The notes beneath the pieces were generated by a model. The model made no database searches, was not told the DNA's origin, and saw nothing but the letters and a program-made list of their open reading frames with translations. Below, in pieces: positions 55,747 through 63,898 of a DNA stretch of 64,000 nt. Each line of letters begins with the position of its first letter. Position 1 is the stretch's first letter. The position numbers and the translations under genes were made by a program. This DNA comes from Acidimicrobiales bacterium (GTDB lineage Bacteria > Actinomycetota > Acidimicrobiia > Acidimicrobiales > Acidimicrobilacustridaceae), in assembly GCA_025455885.1 (NCBI GenBank), contig JALOLR010000008.1, forward strand, positions 1-64,000, in the 5' to 3' direction.

Positions 55747-57039
55747 TTACTTGCCCTCGCGCGCCGCCATGCGCTCGACCAGGGTCATCGTGGTCACGAG
55801 ACCCTCGTCCTGGAACCTCCCCGTGCCGTAGCTCACCAGCTCTGTGTCGACATCCGCCGCCTGGGCCCGCAGCGCGCCGGCCGTGGCCTGCTCCCGTGGG
55901 ATGTGGGAGAAGGGGTCGAACGAATAGGCCTTCATGGCGTTGAGGTGGGTGATCTTGTGCACCTCGTCCTCCGGGAGGCCCTGCAGGTACTTCCAGGCCA
56001 TCTCGGGCGCGTTCGGCCAGGTCGAGTCGGAGTGCGGGTAGTCGCACTCCCACATGATGTGGTCGCCGTTCAGGTGGTGGCGGACTTCCATGCCGGCGGC
56101 GTCGTCGATGAAGCAGGTGTAGATGCTCTCGTTGAACACCTGGCTCGGGAGCTTGTCCCCGAAGTCCTGGTTGGTCCAGGTGTGGTGGTGCTGGTACGTG
56201 TAGTCGACCCGCTCCAGGAAGTACGGGATCCAGCCGATGCCGCCCTCGGAGAGGGCGAACCGCAGCTGGGGGAACTTCCGCAGCACCGGCGACCACAGGA
56301 GGTCGGCCGCGCACTGCACGAGGTTCATGGGTTGCAGCGTGATCATGGCGTCGATGGGCGCATCGGACGCGGTGATCACCAGCGACGACGACGAGCCGAT
56401 GTGCAGGCACACCACGGTGCTGGTCTCGACGCACGCCTGCCAGAACGGGTCCCAGTAGTCGTTGTGGAAGCTCGGGCGGCCGAGCTTCTCGGGGTTCTCC
56501 GAGAAGGTGACGGCGTGGGCGCCCTTGGCGGCGGTCCGACGGACCTCGGCGGCCATCAGGTCGACGTCCCACAGCGGCGGGATGGTCAGCGGGATCATGC
56601 GGCCCGGGTAGGTGCCGCACCACTCCTCGATGTGCCAGTCGTTGTACGCCTGCGTGAGCTCCAGGGCGATCGCCTTGTCGTCGCAGGTGCCGAAGAGCTG
56701 CCCGGCGAAGCCGGTGAGGCTCGGGAAGTTGAGCGAGCCGAGCACGCCGTTGACGTTCATGTCGCGGATGCGCTCGTGGATGTCGTAGCAACCGGGGCGC
56801 ATCTGGTCGAACGAGGTGGCGTCGAGGCCCCACTCCTCGGGGACGCGCCCCGCGACCGCGTTGAGCCCGACGTTGGGCATGGCGTTGCCCTCGAACATCC
56901 AGACGTCGCGCCCGTCGTCGAGGCGCTGCACGTAGGGGGCCCGCTCGGCGGCCTTGGCCGAGAGCCGTCCCTCGAAGAGATCCGGCGGCTCGACGACGTG
57001 GTCGTCGACGCTGACGAGGATCAGGTCTTCTGCCTGCAT
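55747..57039 (-). CDS. Amidohydrolase-2 family metal-dependent hydrolase
   Basis: Protein of 430 aa with a TIM-barrel of the ACMSD/amidohydrolase-2 family. The N-terminal metal segment is SVDDHVVEPPDLF (DxH). Mid-protein VCLHIGSSSS provides a His, SEGGIGWIPYFLERVD is strongly characteristic and WECDYPHSDSTWP supplies the catalytic Asp and His. The members hydrolyse or decarboxylate ring or lactone compounds. ATG 57039 is used; the open frame continues far upstream to 59178 but that part is antisense to real genes. It is controlled by the divergent promoter with operator copy 7. Confidence 0.85.
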   Translation of the reverse strand: MQAEDLILVSVDDHVVEPPDLFEGRLSAKAAERAPYVQRLDDGRDVWMFEGNAMPNVGLNAVAGRVPEEWGLDATSFDQMRPGCYDIHERIRDMNVNGVLGSLNFPSLTGFAGQLFGTCDDKAIALELTQAYNDWHIEEWCGTYPGRMIPLTIPPLWDVDLMAAEVRRTAAKGAHAVTFSENPEKLGRPSFHNDYWDPFWQACVETSTVVCLHIGSSSSLVITASDAPIDAMITLQPMNLVQCAADLLWSPVLRKFPQLRFALSEGGIGWIPYFLERVDYTYQHHHTWTNQDFGDKLPSQVFNESIYTCFIDDAAGMEVRHHLNGDHIMWECDYPHSDSTWPNAPEMAWKYLQGLPEDEVHKITHLNAMKAYSFDPFSHIPREQATAGALRAQAADVDTELVSYGTGRFQDEGLVTTMTLVERMAAREGK

Positions 57040-57066
57040 CTCATGGCCCCCCACGATTTCGGTGTC

Positions 57067-57080
57067 TGACAGTGATGTTA
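57067..57080. promoter_or_regulatory. Operator palindrome, copy 7
   Basis: TGACAGTGATGTTA, next to a minus-strand -10 box (TAATCT, 57085-57080) and a plus-strand candidate (TAGATT, 57079-57084). It sits in the 129-bp divergent region between the amidohydrolase and the SDR that precedes the double TetR. Confidence 0.7.
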
Positions 57081-57168
57081 GATTAGTGGCCCCCGGGCGG
57101 GACGCAAGCCGGGGCCGACATTTCCCGCGGGTGGGCCGCGGACCCCACTCCCGAAGCGAGGCTCTCGA

Positions 57169-57906
57169 ATGACCGACGTCCTTGACGGCAAGCGAATCCT
57201 GGTCGTGGGGGCGTCGAGCGGCATCGGCGCCGCCGTCGCCCGCCTGGCCGCCGCACGCGGGGCGCACGTCGCGGTGACCGCTCGCAGCGAGGAGCGCCTC
57301 GCCGGCCTGGTCGAGGCCCACGGCGTCCGCCTGGCCCTCGCCGGCGACGTGCGCGACGAAGCGTCGATCGCCTCGGTGGTCGACGCCGCCGTGGAGGGCC
57401 TCGGTGGGCTCGACGCCGTCGTCAACTCCGTCGGCATGTCGCCGCTGCTCCCGATGGTCGACGCCACCCAGGCCGACTGGCACAAGGTGTTCGACACGAA
57501 CGTGATCGGGGCCGCCCTCGTGGCGACCGCCGTCGCTCCGCACCTCGTGGCCAGCGGAGGCCAGCTGGTGGTCCTCTCGTCGAAGGCCGTCCGCCGGCCG
57601 TTCCCCGACCTCGCCCTCTACACCACCTCGAAGTTCGCGCTCGACGGGCTCATGAAGTGCCTCCCGCTCGAGTTCCCCGGGCTGCTCGTCACCCGGGTGG
57701 TGGTCGGCAACACCGGCGACACCGAGTTCGCCTCGTCGTGGGACCCCGAGACGCTGGGCGCGGCCACCGAGCGCTGGTTGGCCTCCGGCGTGCTGGGGTC
57801 CGAGGGCATCATGAGCCCCGACGACGTGGCCGCCACCGTGCTGCACGTCCTCGAGTCCCCGGCCCACATCGACGACGTGGCCGTCATCGACCGGCCGCCC
57901 CGGTGA
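57169..57906 (+). CDS. SDR-family oxidoreductase
   Basis: Protein of 245 aa, classical SDR. VVGASSGIGAAVARLAAARGAHVAVTARSEERL, the NSVG in VNSVGMS, the catalytic Ser in VLSSKAVR and Tyr/Lys in YTTSK. It likely oxidises a beta-hydroxyacyl-CoA or a ring alcohol. The leader is about 78 nt from the TAGATT box and has no obvious ribosome site other than GAGGCTCTCGA. It is followed 69 bp later by the tandem TetR gene, which has its own leaderless promoter. Confidence 0.87.
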   Translation: MTDVLDGKRILVVGASSGIGAAVARLAAARGAHVAVTARSEERLAGLVEAHGVRLALAGDVRDEASIASVVDAAVEGLGGLDAVVNSVGMSPLLPMVDATQADWHKVFDTNVIGAALVATAVAPHLVASGGQLVVLSSKAVRRPFPDLALYTTSKFALDGLMKCLPLEFPGLLVTRVVVGNTGDTEFASSWDPETLGAATERWLASGVLGSEGIMSPDDVAATVLHVLESPAHIDDVAVIDRPPR

Positions 57907-57962
57907 GCTCGAGCCCGGACCGGCGGGCCGGGCCGGATCCCGGCCCGGGCACCCGTGACCGC

Positions 57963-57968
57963 TAGGTT
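57963..57968 (+). promoter_or_regulatory. Leaderless -10 box TAGGTT
   Basis: TAGGTT, 7 nt, ATG at 57976. Confidence 0.5.
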
Positions 57969-57975
57969 GGGAGCC

Positions 57976-59253
57976 ATGGACGGCACGGATGTCGTACGAC
58001 GTCCACCGTTCGGGGACAACCCCCTCGTGGGCGAGCGCGGCGCGACCACCCAGCGAAGGATCCTCGACGCCACGCTCGAGATGTTCGAGCAGCACGGCTA
58101 CCACGACACGAGGGTCGAGCTGATCACCGAGGCCGCCGGCTGCTCGCGCCCGGCCTTCTACCAGTACTTCTCGGGAAAGGACGACGTCTTCTGGCGCCTC
58201 GCCGCCCACATGGCCAAGGCCATGGACGCCCTGGCCGCCGAGCTCCCGGCGATCCCCGCCGACGCCGACGGCGTCGAGGCGCTGGAGCGCTGGCTCGGCG
58301 AGCTGGCCGAGCTGTGCACCACGTACTTCCCGATGCTCACCTCCTTCCAGGCCGCCAGCCGCACCCGGGCCCGCACCGCCCGGGGCTCCCAGGCCGTCGG
58401 CCAACGCCTCGGCAAGGTCATCCTGACCAGCTTCGACGCCGGCACCGGCGGTCCGCTCCCGCCGGCGTCGGACACCGTCGCCGTCTCGGTGGCCCTGCGC
58501 TCGATCCACTACTGGCGGGTGGGCCTGGGCCAACTCGACCGGGACCGGTTCCTGACGGGCCTGGCCCGCAGCCTCCACCGTCTCCTCCACGGCCCCCTCC
58601 CGGGCGTGAACGTCGAGCCGGCCCGCACCGAGCCGGCGGCCACCCCGCCCAAGTGGCCCACCTCCCCGAGCCCCGACGGGGGCGCGCGACCGCTGCGCCC
58701 CCGCGGCCAGCAGACCCGCCAGCGGCTCCTCGACGCCGCCAGCGCCATCCTGCCGATCTGCGGCTACCACGACACCCGGGTCGACGACATCGTCGAGGAG
58801 GCCAAGGTCTCCCACGGCAGCTTCTACCGCTACTTCGCCAGCAAGGACGCCCTGTTCCAGGTGCTCGCCGCCGACGCCGCCACCCAGATGGTCGAGCTGC
58901 TCGGAGCCTTCCCCGCCGGGGCGGGCGCCGGTCTGACCGAGTGGTTGGAACGGTGGTTCGCCACCTACCGCGACAACGGCGGGATCATCAGCGCCTGGCA
59001 GGAGATCGGCCAGGCCGACCCCGCCCTGGCCGAGTTCTCGCTCGGGTTCGCCGCGGTGTCGCTCGATCGGCTCGTGCGCATCGTCCACCAGCGGGGGTTC
59101 GGCGACGCCGAGGTGGATGCCCTCGTCCTCCTCGCGGCCATCGAACGGGTCCCCTACAACGTGCTGGTCCTCGGGCACCTCGCCGAGGACCAGGCCGTCA
59201 CCGCATCGGCGTTCGTGATCCGGCGCAGCCTGTTCGTGGGCGCACCGGCCTGA
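57976..59253 (+). CDS. Tandem double-TetR transcriptional regulator (Mce3R-like)
   Basis: Protein of 425 aa made of two complete TetR units. HTH 1 is at 24-70 (TTQRRILDATLEMFEQHGYHD, RPAFYQYFSGKDDVF) and HTH 2 at 246-292 (TRQRLLDAASAILPICGYHD, HGSFYRYFASKDALF), each followed by a helical ligand-binding core. TetR proteins are usually about 200 aa with one HTH. Mce3R of Mycobacterium tuberculosis, a repressor of lipid-related genes, is the known precedent for this duplication. It lies inside the cluster that carries the TGACRnnnnYGTYA palindromes, so it is the best candidate to bind them. The start is set by the leaderless TAGGTT. It is constitutive-looking, with no operator at its own promoter. 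Confidence 0.9.
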   Translation: MDGTDVVRRPPFGDNPLVGERGATTQRRILDATLEMFEQHGYHDTRVELITEAAGCSRPAFYQYFSGKDDVFWRLAAHMAKAMDALAAELPAIPADADGVEALERWLGELAELCTTYFPMLTSFQAASRTRARTARGSQAVGQRLGKVILTSFDAGTGGPLPPASDTVAVSVALRSIHYWRVGLGQLDRDRFLTGLARSLHRLLHGPLPGVNVEPARTEPAATPPKWPTSPSPDGGARPLRPRGQQTRQRLLDAASAILPICGYHDTRVDDIVEEAKVSHGSFYRYFASKDALFQVLAADAATQMVELLGAFPAGAGAGLTEWLERWFATYRDNGGIISAWQEIGQADPALAEFSLGFAAVSLDRLVRIVHQRGFGDAEVDALVLLAAIERVPYNVLVLGHLAEDQAVTASAFVIRRSLFVGAPA

Positions 59254-59283
59254 CGCCGGTCCCGGCGACGCCGACCGCGGCCG

Positions 59284-59475
59284 TCACTCGACGATGGTGA
59301 TGGCGTTCTCCGGGCAGTTCTCCGCGCCCCGTCGGGCCGCCGCCTCGAGCCCGGCGGGCACGGTCCCCGTGGGGTCGACGCAGTACCCGTCGTCGTCGGC
59401 GTCGTAGAACTCCGGGCCGATGGCGTAGCACCGGCCGTGCCCGGTGCAGGCGTCGGCATCGAACTCGACTCGCAT
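59284..59475 (-). CDS. 3Fe-4S type ferredoxin
   Basis: Protein of 63 aa. It has CTGHGRC near residue 10, where the second Cys of a 4Fe-4S set is replaced by Gly/His, then GAENCPENAI with the last Cys-Pro. This is the [3Fe-4S] ferredoxin type that delivers electrons to actinobacterial P450s. Two P450s are in the window (38003 and 48888), though neither is adjacent. ATG 59475 is leaderless (TAGAAC 7 nt upstream). It converges on the double TetR. Confidence 0.9.
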   Translation of the reverse strand: MRVEFDADACTGHGRCYAIGPEFYDADDDGYCVDPTGTVPAGLEAAARRGAENCPENAITIVE

Positions 59476-59482
59476 GGGCACC

Positions 59483-59488
59483 GTTCTA
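59483..59488 (-). promoter_or_regulatory. Leaderless -10 box TAGAAC
   Basis: Minus-strand TAGAAC, 7 nt, ATG at 59475. Confidence 0.4.
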
Positions 59489-59565
59489 GCGCACCCCGAC
59501 GCGGCGGGGTGACGCCTGTGTCAGATCGGGACGACCGCCGGACCGGACGGGCTCGGGCGGGGCCC

Positions 59566-60831
59566 TCAGCCCGAGGCGGGCGGGCCCTTGGGGACCTCGC
59601 GGAAGGCGACGTCCTTGTCGAGCGTGCGCTCACGGGGCATCCCGAGCACGCGCTCGCTGATGTTGTTGCGAGCCATCTCGGTGGTGCCGCCGCCGATGCT
59701 GTTGGCCTGGCGCATCAGGTAGCGCATCCCCAGGTCGGCGGCAGGATCGTCGGCGTCCCACGCCGCGCCGGCCGGTCCGGCCAGCTCCAGCTGGATGGTG
59801 GTCGTCCGCTCGCCCACGACGGCGCCCATGAGCCGGGCGATCGACGCCGCGGTCTCCGGGATCGTGCCGGCGGCCATGCCCGCGCCGATCCGCTTGCTGA
59901 GCTCCGTGCCGGCCCGCTGGAGCGCCCGGGCCTCGCCGATCAGGTCGCGCGCCCGGGGGTCGTCGAGGCGACCGGTGTCGCGGGCCAGCGCCACGAGGGA
60001 GTCCTCCCTCTCCTCCGGCGGGGCGTGCCCCGGCGCCGGGCCGCTCACGTACGGCGAGCCCCCGCCCATGGCGTTGCGCTCGTGGAACATCCAGCGCCGG
60101 CCAATGGTCCACCCGTCGTCGACCTCGCCGACCCGACGGTCGTCGGAGATGCGCAGGTCGGTCATGAACTCCTGGCAGAACTCCTTGGACCCGTTGATCA
60201 TCTCGATCCGCTGCACCTCGATGTCGGGCTGGCGGATCTTGATGATGAACACCGAGAGGCCCTGGTGCTTCGGCACGTCCCAGTTGGTGCGCAGCAGGCA
60301 CAGCCCGTAGTCGGACCACCAGGCCCCGGTCGTCCAGACCTTCGAACCGTTGATCACCCACTCGTCCCCGTCGCGCACCGCCGTCGTGAGCGCGCCGGCC
60401 ACGTCGGACCCACCGCTCGGCTCGGAGAGGAACTGCATCCACAGCTCCTCGCCCTTCAGGATCGCCGGGATGTGCTGTTGCTTCTGCTCCTCGGTGCCGA
60501 ACTCCAACAGCACGGCGGCGCACGGGACGAACGTCGGGACGTTGAAGATGCGGGGCATCTCGTAGGGGGCGCAGGCCCTGTTGAAGGCCAGCTGGTACTC
60601 GACCGGCAGGCCCTGGCCCCCGTACTCCCGGGGGAAGCAGATGCCCGCGAAGCCGCCGTCGAAGAGGGTGCGCTGGAGGCGACGGGCCTCGGCGACCGAG
60701 GCCAGCTCCTCCTCGTCGGACCCGAAGCCACGCATCCCCAGTTCGCCGGTGCGCGGCGGCATGTTGGCGGCGAGCCACGTCTCGGCGCGGGCCACGAAGG
60801 CGTCGACGGTCTCGATCTCGGTGTCGGTCAT
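59566..60831 (-). CDS. Acyl-CoA dehydrogenase, probably the catalytic partner of a heteromeric pair
   Basis: Protein of 421 aa. WMQFLSEPSGGSDVAGALT, VINGSKVWTTGAWW, a Glu in WMFHERNAMGGG in the isovaleryl-type catalytic position and GGGTTEMARNNISERVLGMPRE. It follows another, shorter dehydrogenase gene by 43 bp. Paired genes of this sort encode alpha2beta2 dehydrogenases (FadE28/FadE29 style) that work on steroid side chains, with the longer subunit carrying the Glu. ATG 60831 follows GAGGAACCCCCG. Operator copy 8 is at the head of the operon. Confidence 0.86.
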   Translation of the reverse strand: MTDTEIETVDAFVARAETWLAANMPPRTGELGMRGFGSDEEELASVAEARRLQRTLFDGGFAGICFPREYGGQGLPVEYQLAFNRACAPYEMPRIFNVPTFVPCAAVLLEFGTEEQKQQHIPAILKGEELWMQFLSEPSGGSDVAGALTTAVRDGDEWVINGSKVWTTGAWWSDYGLCLLRTNWDVPKHQGLSVFIIKIRQPDIEVQRIEMINGSKEFCQEFMTDLRISDDRRVGEVDDGWTIGRRWMFHERNAMGGGSPYVSGPAPGHAPPEEREDSLVALARDTGRLDDPRARDLIGEARALQRAGTELSKRIGAGMAAGTIPETAASIARLMGAVVGERTTTIQLELAGPAGAAWDADDPAADLGMRYLMRQANSIGGGTTEMARNNISERVLGMPRERTLDKDVAFREVPKGPPASG

Positions 60832-60874
60832 CGGGGGTTCCTCGTCGTGTCGGTCGTACGGGGGGCGGGGGCGG

Positions 60875-62008
60875 TCATGCCGCCGTCCCGGCCCGGAAGG
60901 CGGTGATGCGCTCACGGTGGTCGGCCGGGGTGCCGAAGAGCTGGCGGTCGGCGACGACCCTGCGCAGGTAGAGGTGGATGTCGTGGTCCGAGGTGAGGCC
61001 GATCCCGCCGTGCATCTGCACGCAGTCCTGCATCAGCTCGGCGAGGTGCTCACCCAGATAGGCCTTGGTGGCGCTGGCCGTCTCGGGGGCACCCGGATCG
61101 TCGGCCTGGACCTCCCGGGCCAGGGCGGCGGCCAGCGCATGGCTGGCCTCGAGCCACATCTTCATGTCGGCGAAGCGGTGCTTGAGCTCCTGGTAGGAGG
61201 CGAGGGGTCGACCGAAGGAGTAGCGGTCGAAGGCCCACTCGACGGTGAACTCGAAGGTCCGGTCGGCGGCACCGACCATCTCGGCGCTCTGCACCACGAG
61301 GGCCAGCTGGAGCTGGCGCTCGACGTCGCCGGCCACGCTCGCCGGGGTGCCGACGGCCGCCGAGGCCGGCACGGTGGCGCCGTCGAAGTCGACGCGCGCG
61401 TAGCGGCGGACGAGGTCGAGGCCCTCCAGGGCGGTGACCTCCACCCCGGGGGTGTCGGCCGGCACGAGGTACTGGGCGAGCCCGTCGCCCTCGCGGGTGG
61501 TGACGAGGAGGTGGTCGGCCTGGGCGGCCGCCTCGACCGGGGTCGAGCTCCCGGTGATGACGACGTCGTCGCCGGAGCGCTCGGACCGGGGGGCCGTCGA
61601 GGGCGCCACGCCGACGGCGTGCTCGGCGCCGCACCAGGCGGTGACCAGCTCGCCGGCGACGATCGCCTCGAGCAGCGCGGCGCGCTGCTCGTCGCTCCCG
61701 GCGCGGGCCACGGCGGCGGCCACGACGTTGGTGGGGAGCAGCGGACCGGGGGCCACGAGGCGACCGAAGGCGTCGGCCACGACGGTGAGGTCGACGACGC
61801 CGCTGCCGCTGATGCTCCCCCCGCCCAGGTCTTCGGGCACGAGCAGGGACGTCCAGCCGAGCTCGGCCCCCTGGCGCCAGTAGTCCCGGTCGAAGCCCTC
61901 CGGGGACGAGGCCAGCGCCCGGACCTCGGTGATCGGGCACTCCGTGGCGAGGAACCGCCTCGTCGTGTCGCGGAAGAACTCCTGGTCGTCGCTGAGGGTG
62001 ACCTCCAC
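60875..62008 (-). CDS. Acyl-CoA dehydrogenase, likely non-catalytic partner subunit
   Basis: Protein of 377 aa. Acyl-CoA dehydrogenase fold with LGWTSLLVPEDLGGG, FEFTVEWAFDRYSFGRPLASYQELKHR and QMHGGIGLTSDHDIHLYLRR. Neither of the two usual catalytic Glu positions is filled as far as I can align it. The site of the YEGT motif reads QLFGTPADHR, and the isovaleryl-type site lacks an aligned ER. This fits the alpha subunit of a heteromeric dehydrogenase. The GTG start has GGAGGCAGG upstream. First gene of a two-gene operon with operator copy 8. Confidence 0.85.
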   Translation of the reverse strand: MEVTLSDDQEFFRDTTRRFLATECPITEVRALASSPEGFDRDYWRQGAELGWTSLLVPEDLGGGSISGSGVVDLTVVADAFGRLVAPGPLLPTNVVAAAVARAGSDEQRAALLEAIVAGELVTAWCGAEHAVGVAPSTAPRSERSGDDVVITGSSTPVEAAAQADHLLVTTREGDGLAQYLVPADTPGVEVTALEGLDLVRRYARVDFDGATVPASAAVGTPASVAGDVERQLQLALVVQSAEMVGAADRTFEFTVEWAFDRYSFGRPLASYQELKHRFADMKMWLEASHALAAALAREVQADDPGAPETASATKAYLGEHLAELMQDCVQMHGGIGLTSDHDIHLYLRRVVADRQLFGTPADHRERITAFRAGTAA

Positions 62009-62062
62009 CCTGCCTCCTCTGTGGTCGGGCGAGCCGGACCCCGTCCGGCGCCGCGAGCAACC

Positions 62063-62076
62063 TAACAGAGGCGTCA
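62063..62076. promoter_or_regulatory. Operator palindrome, copy 8
   Basis: TAACAGAGGCGTCA (reverse TGACGCCTCTGTTA), overlapping the minus-strand -10 box (TAGGTT, 62064-62059) of the acyl-CoA dehydrogenase pair by 2 bp. Confidence 0.7.
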
Positions 62077-62138
62077 GGTAGCCGGTCAGGGCGCCCGGCG
62101 ATCAGCCCGGTGGGTCGACCGGGTCGGGTCCCTGCCGA

Positions 62139-63173
62139 TCAGGCCGCTCGACCGGGCCGCTCGGGCGGTGCGAGGCCGACGTCGATCACGGCGGCGCCGG
62201 TGACACGGTCGGCGGCGAGGTCGGCGAGCGCCCGAGCGGCGTCGTCGAGCCCGTAGGGCGTCACCGTCGTGCGCACGCCGATCCGGGCGGCCAGGGCGAG
62301 CAGCTCCTCGCCGTCGGCGCGGGTGTTGGCGGTGACGCTGCGGACCTGGCGCTCCTGGAAGAGGTGGCGCTGGTAGTCGAGGGGCGGCACGTCGCTCAGG
62401 TGGATCCCGGCGATGGCCAGCGTGCCCGCCCGATCGAGGGCCTCGAGCGCCACGGGAACCAGCTCGCCGACCGGGGCGAACAGGATGGCGGCGTCGAGGG
62501 GCACCGGAGGGCGGTCCGTGGCGGCCCCCACCGACGCCGCGCCGAGCTCCACCGCCAGGGACCGGGCCTCGGCCGAGCGGGTGAGGACGTGCACCTCGGC
62601 ACCCTCGGCGATCGCGATCTGGGCGGTGATGTGGGCCGATCCACCGAAGCCGTAGATGCCGAGCCGTCCTCCCTCGGGCACCTCGGCACGGCGCAGCGCC
62701 CGGTAGCCGATGATCCCGGCGCAGAGCAGCGGCGCCACGTGGCGGTCATCGATGCCCTCGGGCAGCCGGCAGGCGAAGCGCTCGTCGACGACCGCAGCCT
62801 CTGCGAACCCGCCGTCGGCGTCCCACCCGGTGAACCCCGGGTCGAGGCAGAGGTTCTCGGCGCCCCGACGGCAGAACCGACAGAGACCGCACGTGTGGCG
62901 CAACCAGGCGATGCCGATGCGGTCCCCGACCGCGAACCGAGTGGCCTCCGGCCCCACCTCGTCGACGACCCCGACGATCTCGTGGCCGGGTACGACGCCG
63001 TGCCGACGGGGGGCGAGGTCGCCCTCGGCGAGGTGGAGGTCGGTGCGGCACACCCCGCACACCGACACCCGGACGCGCACTTCGTGACCGCTGGGCTCCG
63101 GCACGTCGCGGGTGACGAGGCGCAGGGGGCCCTCGGCCGCCGGGCCCGGCTGCTCGACGATCCAGGCCCTCAT
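62139..63173 (-). CDS. Zinc-dependent alcohol dehydrogenase
   Basis: Protein of 344 aa in the MDR superfamily, AdhA-like. Catalytic zinc ligands are in [10 protein letters not shown] and GHEIVG. The structural zinc lobe is [15 protein letters not shown] (four Cys), and the NAD fold is [16 protein letters not shown]. It oxidises a primary alcohol or reduces an aldehyde. It starts 26 bp after the lipoprotein gene and is probably in its operon. There is no operator palindrome here; its link to the catabolic regulon is unclear. Confidence 0.9.
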   Translation of the reverse strand: MRAWIVEQPGPAAEGPLRLVTRDVPEPSGHEVRVRVSVCGVCRTDLHLAEGDLAPRRHGVVPGHEIVGVVDEVGPEATRFAVGDRIGIAWLRHTCGLCRFCRRGAENLCLDPGFTGWDADGGFAEAAVVDERFACRLPEGIDDRHVAPLLCAGIIGYRALRRAEVPEGGRLGIYGFGGSAHITAQIAIAEGAEVHVLTRSAEARSLAVELGAASVGAATDRPPVPLDAAILFAPVGELVPVALEALDRAGTLAIAGIHLSDVPPLDYQRHLFQERQVRSVTANTRADGEELLALAARIGVRTTVTPYGLDDAARALADLAADRVTGAAVIDVGLAPPERPGRAA

Positions 63174-63199
63174 GGCGTCTCCCGGCGTCGGTCGGGCGA

Positions 63200-63898
63200 T
63201 CAGCCGGCCACGACCATTGGCAGCGCGGCGACGTCGCCGGGATCGGACTCGAGGCCCGTACCGCCCTGAGCGACGATGGCCACGACGTCACCGGGCCGGG
63301 CTGCCTCGACGGCGACCGTCGTGGTGAACGGCTCGAGCGTGCCGAGTGAGCCGCCCTGCACCACGACCGACGTCGGCGCCACGTCGGGACGGGCGGGCAG
63401 GTAGGCGGTGACGACGATCGTCCCCTCGAAACCCCGCCCGCGGCCTTCGACGGTGATCGGCCCGGCCGGCACCTCGGCGTTCGTCTCGGGCACGGTGATC
63501 TCGACCCCCTCACTCACCGCGCCGATGACGAACCACCCTTCGCCCAGCTGGCGGACGAAGAGGGTGGAGCGGACCAGGGGATCACCTGTTGCGTCCTCAC
63601 CGGCGAACAGCACGTCGATCTCCCCGCTTCGGGCGTCGCCCTGGCGGAAGTCGCCCAGGGCGGCCGTGGAGCCCAACACCTCCGTGACGAACCCCTGGGC
63701 CGCCTCTTCGGGGCCGGCGAGCACGACGTCCGGCGCCGGCCACACGGCCGGCTGGAGATCCTGGGGTTCCACCGTCGAGCCCGACGGGGCGGCGGCCGTC
63801 GACGTCGTGGTGCCGGCACCGTCGTCGTCACCGCAGGCCGAGAGCGTCGTCGCCGCCACGACCGCGATCAGAACGACGAGAAACCGTCGAACCGTCAT
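63200..63898 (-). CDS. Lipoprotein with Gmad2-type Ig-like domain
   Basis: Protein of 232 aa. Lipobox TTLSACGD (Cys about 21), a Thr/Ser/Ala spacer, a small alpha/beta region (about 55-130) resembling the GerMN-associated segments, and a C-terminal Ig-like Gmad2 domain ([34 protein letters not shown]). Such domains occur in spore-germination and envelope proteins. It is probably attached to the outer face of the membrane. ATG 63898 has CGGAGG about 9 nt upstream. The last 100 bases of the window hold only its upstream region. Confidence 0.75.
   Translation of the reverse strand: MTVRRFLVVLIAVVAATTLSACGDDDGAGTTTSTAAAPSGSTVEPQDLQPAVWPAPDVVLAGPEEAAQGFVTEVLGSTAALGDFRQGDARSGEIDVLFAGEDATGDPLVRSTLFVRQLGEGWFVIGAVSEGVEITVPETNAEVPAGPITVEGRGRGFEGTIVVTAYLPARPDVAPTSVVVQGGSLGTLEPFTTTVAVEAARPGDVVAIVAQGGTGLESDPGDVAALPMVVAG

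Noticed and set aside
57040-59178. Open minus-strand frame extending the amidohydrolase to 1143 aa
   Set aside because: It runs antisense to the SDR and the double TetR, whose families are clear. The extension is Gly/Asp/Val/His-rich shadow sequence, typical of high-GC third-position bias.
59255-59274. CGCCGG-TC-CCGGCG hairpin between the double TetR and the ferredoxin
   Set aside because: The loop is only 2 nt, too small for a stable RNA hairpin as written; a real terminator is possible but not supported.
25363-62076. Reading the palindromes as KstR or KstR2 boxes
   Set aside because: KstR (AAC/GTT-type) and KstR2 (CAAG/CTTG-type) consensus cores are not present; TGACR-N4-YGTYA differs in arms and spacing.
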